DNA of 64,000 bases from Streptomyces malaysiense (GCF_000980885.2 NZ_LBDA02000057.1:108330-172329); one strand, 5' to 3'; positions 17,022 through 24,596 are shown, counted from the stretch's first letter. Program-made: numbers and translations. The notes: a model not told the origin generated them from the letters alone.

Positions 17022-17189
17022 TCAGGCGTGGACGACTCCCGGGCCGCGGCCCTCGTCGGCCCGGACGGAGTGGCTGCTCGTACCGTGCAGCCCGGTGGCG
17101 GGCAGCGCGGCGGCGGTACCCAGGGCGAGGACGCCCACGCCCGCCAGAGCCGCCAGAACCGTCTTCGTACGCAGTGCGATGGAACGCAT
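17022..17189 (-). CDS. Small secreted peptide, 55 aa
   Basis: 55 aa, shorter than common ORF cut-offs. AAGGGGT stands 6-7 bases before the ATG. Residues 1-10 are basic (MRSIALRTKT), and 11-30 are a hydrophobic Ala/Leu/Val core ending AAALPA, a signal-peptide layout. The predicted mature part is about 25-30 residues, rich in Gly, Ser, His and Arg and ending GRGPGVVHA, with no Cys. No lipobox is seen. It is convergent with the AfsR-like gene and upstream of nothing on its strand. The function is unknown. Confidence 0.6.
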   Translation of the reverse strand: MRSIALRTKTVLAALAGVGVLALGTAAALPATGLHGTSSHSVRADEGRGPGVVHA

Positions 17190-17362
17190 GTGCAACCCCT
17201 TGTGAGAGACGGACCGGGTTCCGGTCGCCGGGCTCTCCCCGGCGCCACGACCGATGTTTGGGGCAAGCGGTCCCTATGCCGTCCCCGCTGGTTACCGGGG
17301 CCGGGGAGGCTGTCGGGACCCCTGCTCGGCCGCGCAGGTCAGAACGGGTGTCGGGGCGGGTG

Positions 17363-18031
17363 TCAGGCGGGTCTGACGGCGCACAGGAAGGCCTGTGCGA
17401 CCTGTGCGACACCCTTGCCGAGCGTGCCGTCGGGCTCGCGCACGGTACGGGAGGCGAGTGCGAAACCCGCGTCCGTCAGCAGCCGGACCATGTCCTCGGG
17501 GTGCCGTCGCCGGAAGTCCAGGGTGACCGGGTGGCCCCAGGGGTTCTCCAGCCTGCGGGGCTCGGTGCCGGCCTGGAACGCCAGCAGCAGCCGCCCGCCG
17601 GGGGCCAGGACGCGGTACAGCTCGGCGAACAGGTCCGGGAGCCGCTCGTCGGGGGTGTGGATGGAGGAGTACCAGGAGACGGCGCCGGCGAGGCCCCCGT
17701 CGGGCAGCGGGAGGTCCAGCATGGAGCCCTGCGCGAAGCACAGCCCGGGGTTCTCGCGGCGGGCCACGGCGAGCATGGCGGCGGAGAGGTCGAGACCGAA
17801 GGCGTCCAGGCCCAGTGCGGCGAGGTGCCCGGTGACCGCGCCGGGACCGCAGCCGAGGTCCGCGACGGCCGCTCCGGGTCCCGCCTGCTCCGCGAAGGCG
17901 GCGAGCAGGGCGCGTTCCAGCGGTTGGCCGGCGAGGGGATTCGCGAAGTGTTCGGCGTAGTCCTCGGCGACGGTGTCGTAGAAGTCGCGGGTGGCGGTCA
18001 GGAAGTCCGGTGGATTCTGGGTTCTGGTCAT
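17363..18031 (-). CDS. Class I SAM-dependent methyltransferase
   Basis: 222 aa. Motif I is VADLGCGPGAVTGHLA (about 56-71). The acidic loop LGLDLSAAML and the post-motif segment GSMLDLPLPDGGLAGAVSWYSSIH match small-molecule methyltransferases of the Methyltransf_11/25 type. The acceptor is unknown. The start codon is ATG 18031. It lies downstream of the cold-shock gene on the same strand but behind a terminator, so it is separately transcribed. Confidence 0.9.
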   Translation of the reverse strand: MTRTQNPPDFLTATRDFYDTVAEDYAEHFANPLAGQPLERALLAAFAEQAGPGAAVADLGCGPGAVTGHLAALGLDAFGLDLSAAMLAVARRENPGLCFAQGSMLDLPLPDGGLAGAVSWYSSIHTPDERLPDLFAELYRVLAPGGRLLLAFQAGTEPRRLENPWGHPVTLDFRRRHPEDMVRLLTDAGFALASRTVREPDGTLGKGVAQVAQAFLCAVRPA

Positions 18032-18113
18032 GCCCCGGAACGTAGTGGTTCATGAACGAGCCGCGAACCAGGGAAGAAACGGTTCCGTATGCGAACTCTC
18101 CGGGGAAAAGGCA

Positions 18114-18146
18114 GGAGCCCCGTCGCCGGGAACGGCGCGGGGCTCC
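18114..18146 (-). terminator. Terminator of the cold-shock gene
   Basis: Arms GGAGCCCCG (18114-18122) and CGGGGCTCC (18138-18146) give a 9-bp perfect stem. Read on the minus strand, it is followed by TGCCTTTT, a short T run, about 40 bases beyond the csp stop. Confidence 0.85.
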
Positions 18147-18183
18147 TTGGGTACTGCACTCAGGTTCTGCGATCAGGCAGTGA

Positions 18184-18387
18184 TCAGACGGGGGTGACGT
18201 TCTCCGCCTGCGGACCCTTCGGGCCCTGCGTCACGTCGAAGGACACCTGCTGGTTCTCCTCGAGGGAGCGGAAGCCGGTGGCGTTGATCGCGGAGTAGTG
18301 AACGAAGACGTCGGGGCCGCCGCCCTCCTGGGCGATGAAGCCAAAGCCCTTTTCGGCGTTGAACCACTTAACGGTTCCGGTAGCCAT
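18184..18387 (-). CDS. Cold-shock protein (CspA family)
   Basis: 67 aa, a single cold-shock domain. RNP1 is KGFGFIAQ (residues 13-20) and RNP2 is VFVHYSAI (27-34). It is an RNA chaperone binding single-stranded RNA and DNA. AAGGAGGG is 8 bases from the ATG and lies within a potential hairpin (see the leader entry). The gene ends at its own terminator. It is typical of the SC-7.0/ScoF-type streptomycete paralogues. Confidence 0.97.
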   Translation of the reverse strand: MATGTVKWFNAEKGFGFIAQEGGGPDVFVHYSAINATGFRSLEENQQVSFDVTQGPKGPQAENVTPV

Positions 18388-18620
18388 AAGCCCTCCTTGG
18401 GCTCAAAAGGGTTTGCCCTGCTCCAGAACCTGCAAGTGCGAAAACGTGCTGCACCACTGCATACGTCTGAAAACGACGAGAGCCCGCGGTCACATGCTCC
18501 GCAGGCTCTGTACTGCAAGGGAAACCAAACTGCAACTTGCGGCGAGCCTAGCATGTGGGCAGCCGGAAGCAATAGAGGGCAAGATCACTTCACCCGGATG
18601 TTTGAAAGCCGGTAACCCGT
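18388..18620 (-). promoter_or_regulatory. Long 5' leader of the cold-shock gene
   Basis: About 230 bases, AT-richer than the surroundings. Reading the minus strand, AGCCC and GGGCT (about 18389-18403) can pair around AAGGA, tying up the ribosome site. A second imperfect stem (CCGCAGG/CCGCGGG arms, 18480-18508) lies upstream. Structured leaders controlling translation in the cold are known for csp genes; this instance is inferred. Confidence 0.5.
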
Positions 18621-18661
18621 TTGACGGCGGGGCCGGTCCGAGCACCGTACCAGCCGAGGGC

Positions 18662-18667
18662 TAGAGT
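18662..18667 (+). promoter_or_regulatory. -10 element of mqnA
   Basis: TAGAGT, with 8 bases to GTG 18676, gives a leaderless or nearly leaderless mqnA transcript. No ribosome site is seen upstream of the GTG. Confidence 0.4.
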
Positions 18668-18675
18668 CCCGCGAT

Positions 18676-19524
18676 GTGGACATTTCTCGCACCCGGCCGC
18701 GCGTCGGCCACATCCAGTTCCTGAACTGCCTGCCCCTGTACTGGGGGCTCGCGAGAACCGGCACCCTGCTCGACTTCCAGCTGACCAAGGACACGCCGGA
18801 GAAGCTCAGCGAGCGGCTGATCCAGGGGGAGCTCGATGTCGCCCCGGTCACCCTGGTCGAGTACCTGAAGAACTCGGACGACCTGGTCGCCTTCCCGGAC
18901 ATCGCCGTGGGCTGCGACGGCCCCGTGATGTCCTGTGTGATCGTCTCGCAGGTCCCGCTGGAGCGGCTGGACGGCGCGAAGGTCGCCCTCGGCTCGACCT
19001 CCCGCACCTCTGTCCGCCTGGCGCAGCTCCTGCTGAGCGAGCGGTTCGGCGTCCAGCCCGAGTACTACACGTGCCCGCCCGACCTCGGCCTGATGATGCG
19101 GGAGGCCGACGCCGCCGTACTGATCGGCGACGCGGCCCTGCGCGCCAACCTGCACGACGGCCCGCGCTACGGCCTCGACGTGCACGACCTGGGCACGCTG
19201 TGGAAGGAGTGGACGGGACTGCCGTTCGTCTTCGCGGTGTGGGCGGCCCGGCGGGACTACCTGGAGCGCGAGCCGCTCATCACGCACCAGGTCCACCAGG
19301 CGTTCCTGGAGTCCAAGAAGATCTCCCTGGAGGAGGTCGACAAGGTCGCCGAACAGGCCGCCCACTGGGAGGCGTTCGACGCCGAGACCCTCGCCAGGTA
19401 CTTCACCACCCTGGACTTCAGCTTCGGCGAGCCGCAGTTGGAGGCCGTCGCGGAGTTCGCCCGCCGGGTCGGCCCCACGACCGGCTTCCCGGCCGACGTG
19501 CAGGTGGAACTGCTCCAGCCCTGA
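18676..19524 (+). CDS. mqnA: Chorismate dehydratase MqnA
   Basis: 282 aa. First step of the futalosine route: it converts chorismate to 3-enolpyruvylbenzoate. The fold is a periplasmic-binding-protein-like enzyme acting in the cytoplasm. VGHIQFLNCLPLYWGL at the N-terminus, GELDVAPVTLVEYL, ALGSTSRTSVRLAQLLL and IGDAALRAN are conserved MqnA segments. GTG 18676 fits the TAGAGT box. A decayed kinase gene follows 41 bases later. Confidence 0.95.
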   Translation: MDISRTRPRVGHIQFLNCLPLYWGLARTGTLLDFQLTKDTPEKLSERLIQGELDVAPVTLVEYLKNSDDLVAFPDIAVGCDGPVMSCVIVSQVPLERLDGAKVALGSTSRTSVRLAQLLLSERFGVQPEYYTCPPDLGLMMREADAAVLIGDAALRANLHDGPRYGLDVHDLGTLWKEWTGLPFVFAVWAARRDYLEREPLITHQVHQAFLESKKISLEEVDKVAEQAAHWEAFDAETLARYFTTLDFSFGEPQLEAVAEFARRVGPTTGFPADVQVELLQP

Positions 19525-19565
19525 TCACTAGGCTGCGGTCGGTCGGCGGGGGAGAGGGGGAGACC

Positions 19566-20216
19566 GTGCATCCGCACTTCGCGCTGGACGACGAGTTCCG
19601 CGCCCTCCCCCACGCCCGAACCGAACTCGCGCGGCGGGGCCCCCGTCGCCGAGAGGCGGAGGCCGCGCGCCGGGTCGGCGGCGCCCGGACCGCACCGGTG
19701 CTGGACGCGGACCCGGACGCGCCGGTGCCCTGGGCCGCCACGGCCTGTGCGGCCGGCCCCTCCCCGGCCGCCGCCGTCACCGACACCGGCCCGCCGCCCG
19801 AGGACACGGTGCGAGCCCTCGCCGCGGGCCTCGCGAAGGCGCCGGCCGCGGTCCACGGTCCGGGCCCGGCGCACCGCGATGTGAAGCCGTCCGACGTGCT
19901 GCCGGCCCTGGGCGGCCCCCTGCTGCCGCGTCCCCGGTCCGGCGGCGGTCACAGCGGCGGGACGGGCAGCGCTCCCCGCCCGCCGGCCGGCTCCCCGACG
20001 ACGGGCGGGCCCGCCCCCGGCGACGGCGGGCCGGCGTCCGCCACGAGCCCCGCCGGCGCCGTCCCGGCCCGCCACCTCGGCGCGTGGGAGGGCCGGGCCA
20101 CCGGCCCCGGTGGTACCCCGCCCATGGGCACCTCGCGGGTCGCCGTCCACCAGGCCCGCGCGGGCGAGCCCGCGGGGCAGTCGCGCCGGACCCGTATGTC
20201 CGAGGCCGGCAAGTGA
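19566..20216 (+). pseudogene. Decayed Ser/Thr protein kinase gene
   Basis: An open frame of 216 codons survives but the protein is only fragments of a streptomycete Pkn2-type kinase. It retains REAEAARRVGGARTAPVLDA (30-49), the helix before the catalytic loop, and HRDVKPSDVL (103-112). It lacks the glycine-rich loop, the VAVK lysine, the DFG motif and the activation segment. The last third (ARHLGAWEGRATGPGG onward) resembles the extracellular C-terminal domain of such kinases. Several substitutions to Pro and Ala in conserved positions suggest loss of selection. It ends in a GTGA overlap with the prepilin peptidase. It could be annotated as a hypothetical protein, but I judge it a relic. Confidence 0.7.
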
Positions 20217-20932
20217 CCGGCCTCCTCGTGCTCGGCGCCCTGCTGTGGGGCGCGTGCGCCGGCGCGCTGCTGCCCCGGGCGGCCCACCGCCTCGCCGTAC
20301 CGGACGACGGGCGCCGGCTCGAGCGGTGCGCGCGGGGCCACGTGATCCGGGGGTGGCTCGGCCGCACCGCGTGCCCGCAGTGCGCGGCCCCCGCCGGCCT
20401 CCTCCTGCCCGCCCTCACCGCCGTGGTCTGCGCCGCCCTCGCCGCGGCGACCGGCCCCCGGCCCGAGCTGCTCGCCTGGCTGCCGCTCGCCCCGGTGGGG
20501 GTGCTGCTGTGCGCGGTCGACGTCCGGGTGCGGCGGCTGCCCGACGTGCTGACCCTGCCGTTCGCCGCCGCCGCCCTCGCGCTGCTGGGGCTCGCCGCGC
20601 TCCTGCCGGGCCACGCCGGGCACTGGCCCACCGCCCTGTACGGGGCCCTCGTGCTCGGGGCCGCGTACACCGTGCTGCACCTGGTGAACCCGGGCGGGAT
20701 GGGCCTCGGGGACGCCAAGGCGGCCCTCGGCGCGGGGGCCGCGCTCGGGTGGTACGGCTGGCCGACGGTACTGCTCGGCACCTTCGCCGCGGTCCTGGCC
20801 GGGGCCCTGTTCGGCTACGCGCTCGTCGTCGTACGGAAGGCCTCGCGGAAGACGGGCGTCGCGTTCGGGCCGTTCCTGCTCGGCGGGACCCTCGTCGGGG
20901 TGCTGATCGGCGCGTACACGGCGCTGTCGTAG
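20213..20932 (+). CDS. Prepilin peptidase (A24 family)
   Basis: 239 aa from GTG 20213, overlapping the previous stop as GTGA. The two aspartates of the family are in CAVDVRVRRLPD (about 100-111) and GGMGLGDAKAAL (the GxGD site, about 160-171). A zinc-type CPQC with a preceding Cys is retained in the N-terminal loop, though this region is short. There are about seven hydrophobic segments. It would cleave the leader of type IV or Tad pilins or pseudopilins. No pilin, ATPase or Tad gene is in the window. Confidence 0.88.
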   Translation: MTGLLVLGALLWGACAGALLPRAAHRLAVPDDGRRLERCARGHVIRGWLGRTACPQCAAPAGLLLPALTAVVCAALAAATGPRPELLAWLPLAPVGVLLCAVDVRVRRLPDVLTLPFAAAALALLGLAALLPGHAGHWPTALYGALVLGAAYTVLHLVNPGGMGLGDAKAALGAGAALGWYGWPTVLLGTFAAVLAGALFGYALVVVRKASRKTGVAFGPFLLGGTLVGVLIGAYTALS

Positions 20933-20977
20933 GCTGGTCCGGTCCGTCCACACCCCTTGACGAAAGGGACAGCCCCG

Positions 20978-22177
20978 GTGACCGAGAAGGCCGACCTCCA
21001 GTCCGTCCTCGACCGTGCCGCCGCCGGCGGGCGGATCACCCCGGAAGAGGCCGTCGCCCTGTACCGCGACGCCCCGCTGCACGCGCTGGGCTCGGCCGCC
21101 GACGCGGTGCGCCGCCGCGAGTACGCCGGTATCGAGCACATCGCGACGTACATCATCGAGCGCAACATCAACTACACGAACGTGTGCGTCACGGCGTGCA
21201 GGTTCTGCGCCTTCTACGCGGCCCCCAAGGACACGGACAAGGGCTGGACCCGCGACCTCGACGACATCCTGCGCCGCTGCGCGGAGACCGTCGAACTGGG
21301 CGGCACCCAGATCATGTTCCAGGGCGGCCACCACCCGGACTACGGCGTCGAGTACTACGAGAAGCACTTCAAGGCCATCAAGGACGCCTTCCCCCAGCTG
21401 GTCATCCACTCGCTGGGCGCGTCCGAGGTGGAGCACATGGCCCGGATCAGCGGGGTGTCGGTCGAGGAGGCCATCACCCGGATCCACGAGGCCGGTCTCG
21501 ACTCGTTCGCCGGTGCCGGCGCCGAACTGCTGCCCGAGCGGCCGCGCAAAGCCATCGCCCCGCTCAAGGAGAGCGGCGAGCGCTGGCTGGAGATCATGGA
21601 GACCGCGCACAACCTGGGCGTGGAGTCCACCTCCACCATGCTGATGGGCACCGGCGAGACCAACGCCGAGCGCATCGAGCACCTGCGGATGATCCGTGAC
21701 GTGCAGGACCGCACGGGCGGCTTCCGCGCCTTCATCCCGTACACGTACCAGCCCGAGAACAACCACCTCAAGGGCCGTACCCAGGCGACGCTCTTCGAGT
21801 ACCTGCGGATGATCGCGGTCGCCCGGCTGTTCCTCGACAACGTCCGGCACATCCAGGGCTCCTGGCTCACCACGGGCAAGGAGGTCGGCCAGCTGTCCCT
21901 GCACTACGGCGCGGACGACCTCGGCTCGATCATGCTGGAGGAGAACGTGGTCTCCTCGGCCGGCGCCAAGCACCGCTCCAACCGGATGGAGATCATCGAC
22001 CTCATCCGCAAGGCGGGCCGGGTGCCGGCGCAGCGCGCGACGACGTACGAGCACCTGGTCGTGCACGAGGACCCGGCGAACGACCCGGTCGACGACCGCG
22101 TGGTCTCGCACATCTCCTCCACGGCGATCGAGGGCGGCACCGCGCACCCCGAGCTGCAGCTGCTCCCCGCCGACTGA
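20978..22177 (+). CDS. mqnC: Dehypoxanthinyl futalosine cyclase MqnC (radical SAM)
   Basis: 399 aa from GTG 20978, preceded by GAAAGGGA. The radical SAM motif CVTACRFC gives Cys70, Cys74 and Cys77. NINYTNVC, FQGGHHPDYGVEYY and AGAGAELLPERPRKAIAP are typical of MqnC, which cyclises dehypoxanthine futalosine to the tetrahydroxynaphthoate precursor. The next gene starts 7 bases after the stop, so they are probably one transcript. Confidence 0.96.
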   Translation: MTEKADLQSVLDRAAAGGRITPEEAVALYRDAPLHALGSAADAVRRREYAGIEHIATYIIERNINYTNVCVTACRFCAFYAAPKDTDKGWTRDLDDILRRCAETVELGGTQIMFQGGHHPDYGVEYYEKHFKAIKDAFPQLVIHSLGASEVEHMARISGVSVEEAITRIHEAGLDSFAGAGAELLPERPRKAIAPLKESGERWLEIMETAHNLGVESTSTMLMGTGETNAERIEHLRMIRDVQDRTGGFRAFIPYTYQPENNHLKGRTQATLFEYLRMIAVARLFLDNVRHIQGSWLTTGKEVGQLSLHYGADDLGSIMLEENVVSSAGAKHRSNRMEIIDLIRKAGRVPAQRATTYEHLVVHEDPANDPVDDRVVSHISSTAIEGGTAHPELQLLPAD

Positions 22178-22184
22178 GCGCGCC

Positions 22185-22787
22185 GTGCTGACGATTCACG
22201 CCGACTCCCGGGGGCACGCGCTCGTCGTCGAGGGTGAGCGGATCGTGGGCACGGGGGCGCTGGGGGAACTGGCCGACGGGTACCCGCGGGCGCGGGTGCG
22301 GCGCTGGCCGGGCATCCTCACGCCCGGGTTCGTCAACCTCCACGGCACGGAGCTGCTGGAGGAGGCGTACCACCCGGATCCCCGGGAGGCCGGGGAACTG
22401 GGCACCGAGCCGCTGACGGGTGACGCGCTCGCCCGTGTCGCGCCGGACGACGTCCGGTGGGGCGGGAGCGCGCGGCGCGGGGTGCAGCGGATGCTGGCGC
22501 ACGGGACGGTGGCGGTGGCCGGCGCGCTGCGCAGGCCGGCGGTCGTGGACGCGGTACGGCGCACCGGGCTCGACCTGCTGCCCCGGCCCGGCCGTCCCGG
22601 CGGGGTGCCGTCCCTGGACCCCCTCGCGTGCGGGCTTGCTCCCGAGGCGCGGCCGCCCCGGGAGCGGGGTTCCGCGGCGTGCTTCGCCGTCTTCGACGTG
22701 GCGGACGAGGCGGAGCTGGTGGAGCGGGGCGCGTCGACGTGTGTGGCGACGGTCGTCAGGGGCCGCCTGCTGTATCGGCGCCGTTGA
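22185..22787 (+). CDS. Amidohydrolase-like protein without metal ligands
   Basis: 200 aa from GTG 22185, 7 bases after mqnC. LTPGFVNLHGTELLEEAY resembles the entry strand of amidohydrolase or imidazolonepropionase proteins (normally PGFVDxHxH). Only one His remains and the metal-binding barrel is mostly missing, while the end (FDVADEAELVERGASTCVAT, then VVRGRLLYRRR) resembles their closing beta domain. It is therefore a shortened relative. The position suggests a link to futalosine or menaquinone metabolism, but the activity is unknown. Confidence 0.7.
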   Translation: MLTIHADSRGHALVVEGERIVGTGALGELADGYPRARVRRWPGILTPGFVNLHGTELLEEAYHPDPREAGELGTEPLTGDALARVAPDDVRWGGSARRGVQRMLAHGTVAVAGALRRPAVVDAVRRTGLDLLPRPGRPGGVPSLDPLACGLAPEARPPRERGSAACFAVFDVADEAELVERGASTCVATVVRGRLLYRRR

Positions 22788-22911
22788 GGCGGCTCGCCGT
22801 TTCCGGCCGCGGGTGCGTCGTGGTCGCTCGCGCGGTTCCCCGCGCACCTTAAGGGGCGCCGCACGCCCCACCCGAAGCCGTCCGCCAGGACCTTGCTGCG
22901 ACAATGGCCGG

Positions 22912-23604
22912 GTGACCCGCGCATCCCTGGACAAGCAGCCGCACGAAGTCGCCTCGATGTTCGACAACGTGGCGAAACGGTACGACCTGACCAATGACGT
23001 GCTGTCCCTGGGACAGGACCGCCGCTGGCGCGGGGAGGTCGCGCGGGCCGTCGACGCCCGCCCCGCGCAGAAGGTCCTGGACCTCGCCGCCGGCACCGCC
23101 ACCTCCTCCCTCCCCTTCGCCCGCACCGGCGCCTACGTCGTGCCCTGCGACTTCTCGCTCGGCATGCTCCGGGTCGGCAAGGAGCGCCACAGCCGGCTGC
23201 CGTTCACCGCGGGCGACGCGACGAGGCTGCCGTTCAAGGACGACACCTTCGACGCCGTCACCATCTCCTTCGGCCTGCGCAACGTGCAGGACTTCGACGC
23301 CGCGCTGCGCGAGATGCACCGCGTCACCAAGCCCGGCGGACGCGTCGTGATCTGCGAGTTCTCGCACCCGACCTGGGCGCCCTTCCGGACCGTCTACACC
23401 GAGTACCTGATGCGTGCCCTGCCCCCGGTCGCCCGCGCGGTGTCCTCGAACCCGGACGCCTACGTCTACCTCGCCGAGTCCATCCGCGCCTGGCCGAACC
23501 AGGCCGGCCTCGCCGAACGGCTCCGCGGGGCCGGCTGGTCCAGGGTCGCCTGGCGCAACCTCACCGGTGGCGTCGTCGCCCTGCACCGCGGCTTCAAGGA
23601 CTGA
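22912..23604 (+). CDS. menG: Demethylmenaquinone methyltransferase
   Basis: 230 aa from GTG 22912. UbiE/MenG family: VASMFDNVAKRYDLTNDVLS at the N-terminus, SAM motif VLDLAAGTATSSLP, then DATRLPFKDDTFDAVTISFG and LRNVQDFDAALREMHRV, and the family signature PGGRVVICEFSHPTW. It methylates demethylmenaquinone in the last ring-modifying step. It is consistent with the neighbouring mqn genes. The PASTA gene converges from 3 bases downstream. Confidence 0.95.
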   Translation: MTRASLDKQPHEVASMFDNVAKRYDLTNDVLSLGQDRRWRGEVARAVDARPAQKVLDLAAGTATSSLPFARTGAYVVPCDFSLGMLRVGKERHSRLPFTAGDATRLPFKDDTFDAVTISFGLRNVQDFDAALREMHRVTKPGGRVVICEFSHPTWAPFRTVYTEYLMRALPPVARAVSSNPDAYVYLAESIRAWPNQAGLAERLRGAGWSRVAWRNLTGGVVALHRGFKD

Positions 23605-23607
23605 ACC

Positions 23608-23952
23608 TCAGCGGCCGATCATCTCGAACGCGTCCCCCGCTTCCCCCAGTTCCCGCTGGAGCCCGCCCGCCGGCGGCCGGGGGACGCGTGGTTCGCGCAC
23701 ACCCCCGCCGCCTTCGCCCTCCGCGAAGTCGAACCACACGTACACCATCGAGTCCGCCGGCACCTCCGCCCCGGGCGGCGGGTACTGGCGTACCACGTAG
23801 TCCACGACCGCCCGGTGGAAGTCCGGGCGGTCCGGGGCGGTCAGGAACAGCCCCCGGGCCCGTGCGCTCTCGCGCGCGTCCACGGCCATCAGACCGACCA
23901 GCCGTGGCACACGCACTTCGGCTGTTTTGGGTGTTATGTGCACAGATGTCAC
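23608..23952 (-). CDS. PASTA domain protein
   Basis: 114 aa. One PASTA domain (about residues 13-75): VRVPRLVGLMAVDARESARA, then YVVRQYPPPGAEVPADSMVYVWF. The C-terminus is Gly/Pro-rich and low in complexity. No membrane helix or signal peptide is present, so it would be a cytoplasmic single-PASTA protein. Several GTG codons near the 5' end could be the start, and 23952 is the longest. PASTA domains of cell-wall kinases bind muropeptides, but that role is not implied for this protein. Confidence 0.8.
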   Translation of the reverse strand: MTSVHITPKTAEVRVPRLVGLMAVDARESARARGLFLTAPDRPDFHRAVVDYVVRQYPPPGAEVPADSMVYVWFDFAEGEGGGGVREPRVPRPPAGGLQRELGEAGDAFEMIGR

Positions 23953-23979
23953 CCCCAGCGGTACTGGAAGGGTAACCCT

Positions 23980-24003
23980 GGCGCCTTCCGGCCGGAAGGC
24001 GCC
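23980..24003. promoter_or_regulatory. 24-bp perfect palindrome
   Basis: Half-site GGCGCCTTCCGG is followed directly by its reverse complement, with no spacer. It sits between the stop of the GNAT gene (24026, minus) and the start of the PASTA gene (23952, minus). It may be a terminator for the GNAT transcript or an operator for the PASTA gene. There is no T run on either side. Confidence 0.6.
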
Positions 24004-24025
24004 GGTGTCGTACTGTGACAGACGA

Positions 24026-24556
24026 CTACGTTGCGTTACCGGTACGGGAGTCGAGGTCCAGCCGGAAGCAGAGCGCGCCCCCGTCCAGGGTCGGATGCGG
24101 GTACGTCTCCGCGGCCCGCATGCCCAGGCGGCGGGTCACCGCGATGGACCGCTCGTTGCCCGGCCGCACCATCGCCACCACCTCCGGTACGCCCGCCTGC
24201 CGCACCCGCCGCAAGGTCTCCCGCGCGGCGGCGGTGACGTACCCCTTGCCCCAGTGCGCCCGACCGAGCCGCCAGCCGACCTCGATCGCGCCCGCCGGGC
24301 CCCACTCGGGCAGCCAGGGCTGGGCGCCGGTGAAGCCGAGGACCTCACCGGACTCGTCCAGGACCGTCCAGAGGCAGAAGCCCCGTTCCGCGTCGTGCCG
24401 CCGCTGGCGCGCGGTCAGTTCCTCGTACACGGACAGCGCGGCGGGCTTGCCGCCGTGGAACTCCATCACCTCGGGATCGGCGAACAGCCGGTGCCAGGCC
24501 AGGGCGTCCTCATGGGTCGGAACGCGCAGCCGCGGTGCGGGGAGAGGTCTGTTCAC
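24026..24556 (-). CDS. GNAT acetyltransferase, RimJ/RimL type
   Basis: 176 aa from GTG 24556, preceded by GAAGGGC. N-terminal RLRVPTHEDALAWHRLFADP, GWRLGRAHWGKGYVTAAARE (acetyl-CoA loop, about 95-114), and VRPGNERSIAVTRRLGMRAA match the Acetyltransf_3 (RimJ/RimL-like) group. It probably acetylates protein N-termini or small amines. It is divergent from the geranylgeranyl reductase gene. Confidence 0.9.
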   Translation of the reverse strand: MNRPLPAPRLRVPTHEDALAWHRLFADPEVMEFHGGKPAALSVYEELTARQRRHDAERGFCLWTVLDESGEVLGFTGAQPWLPEWGPAGAIEVGWRLGRAHWGKGYVTAAARETLRRVRQAGVPEVVAMVRPGNERSIAVTRRLGMRAAETYPHPTLDGGALCFRLDLDSRTGNAT

Positions 24557-24580
24557 AGGGCAGCCCTTCAGCCGGGTGAT

Positions 24581-24596
24581 CTATTCCGCTGAATAG
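24581..24596. promoter_or_regulatory. Inverted repeat in divergent promoter region
   Basis: CTATTC-CGCT-GAATAG, a perfect 6-bp inverted repeat, overlaps TAGACT (24594-24599), a -10-like box pointing towards the reductase gene. It is a candidate operator for both divergent genes. Confidence 0.4.

Noticed and set aside
14939..17266. 775-codon minus-strand frame opposite the AfsR-like gene
   Set aside because: Antisense shadow of a gene with clear SARP, NB-ARC and TPR motifs. Its own sequence is repetitive and matches no family.
16868..17362. An afsS-like gene downstream of the AfsR-like regulator
   Set aside because: No TEGR-type repeat peptide is encoded. The only small gene is the exported peptide on the opposite strand.
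18621..20216. One continuous 531-codon frame through mqnA and beyond
   Set aside because: The first 300 codons are out of frame with mqnA and are nonsense. Only the part from 19566 carries kinase-like sequence.
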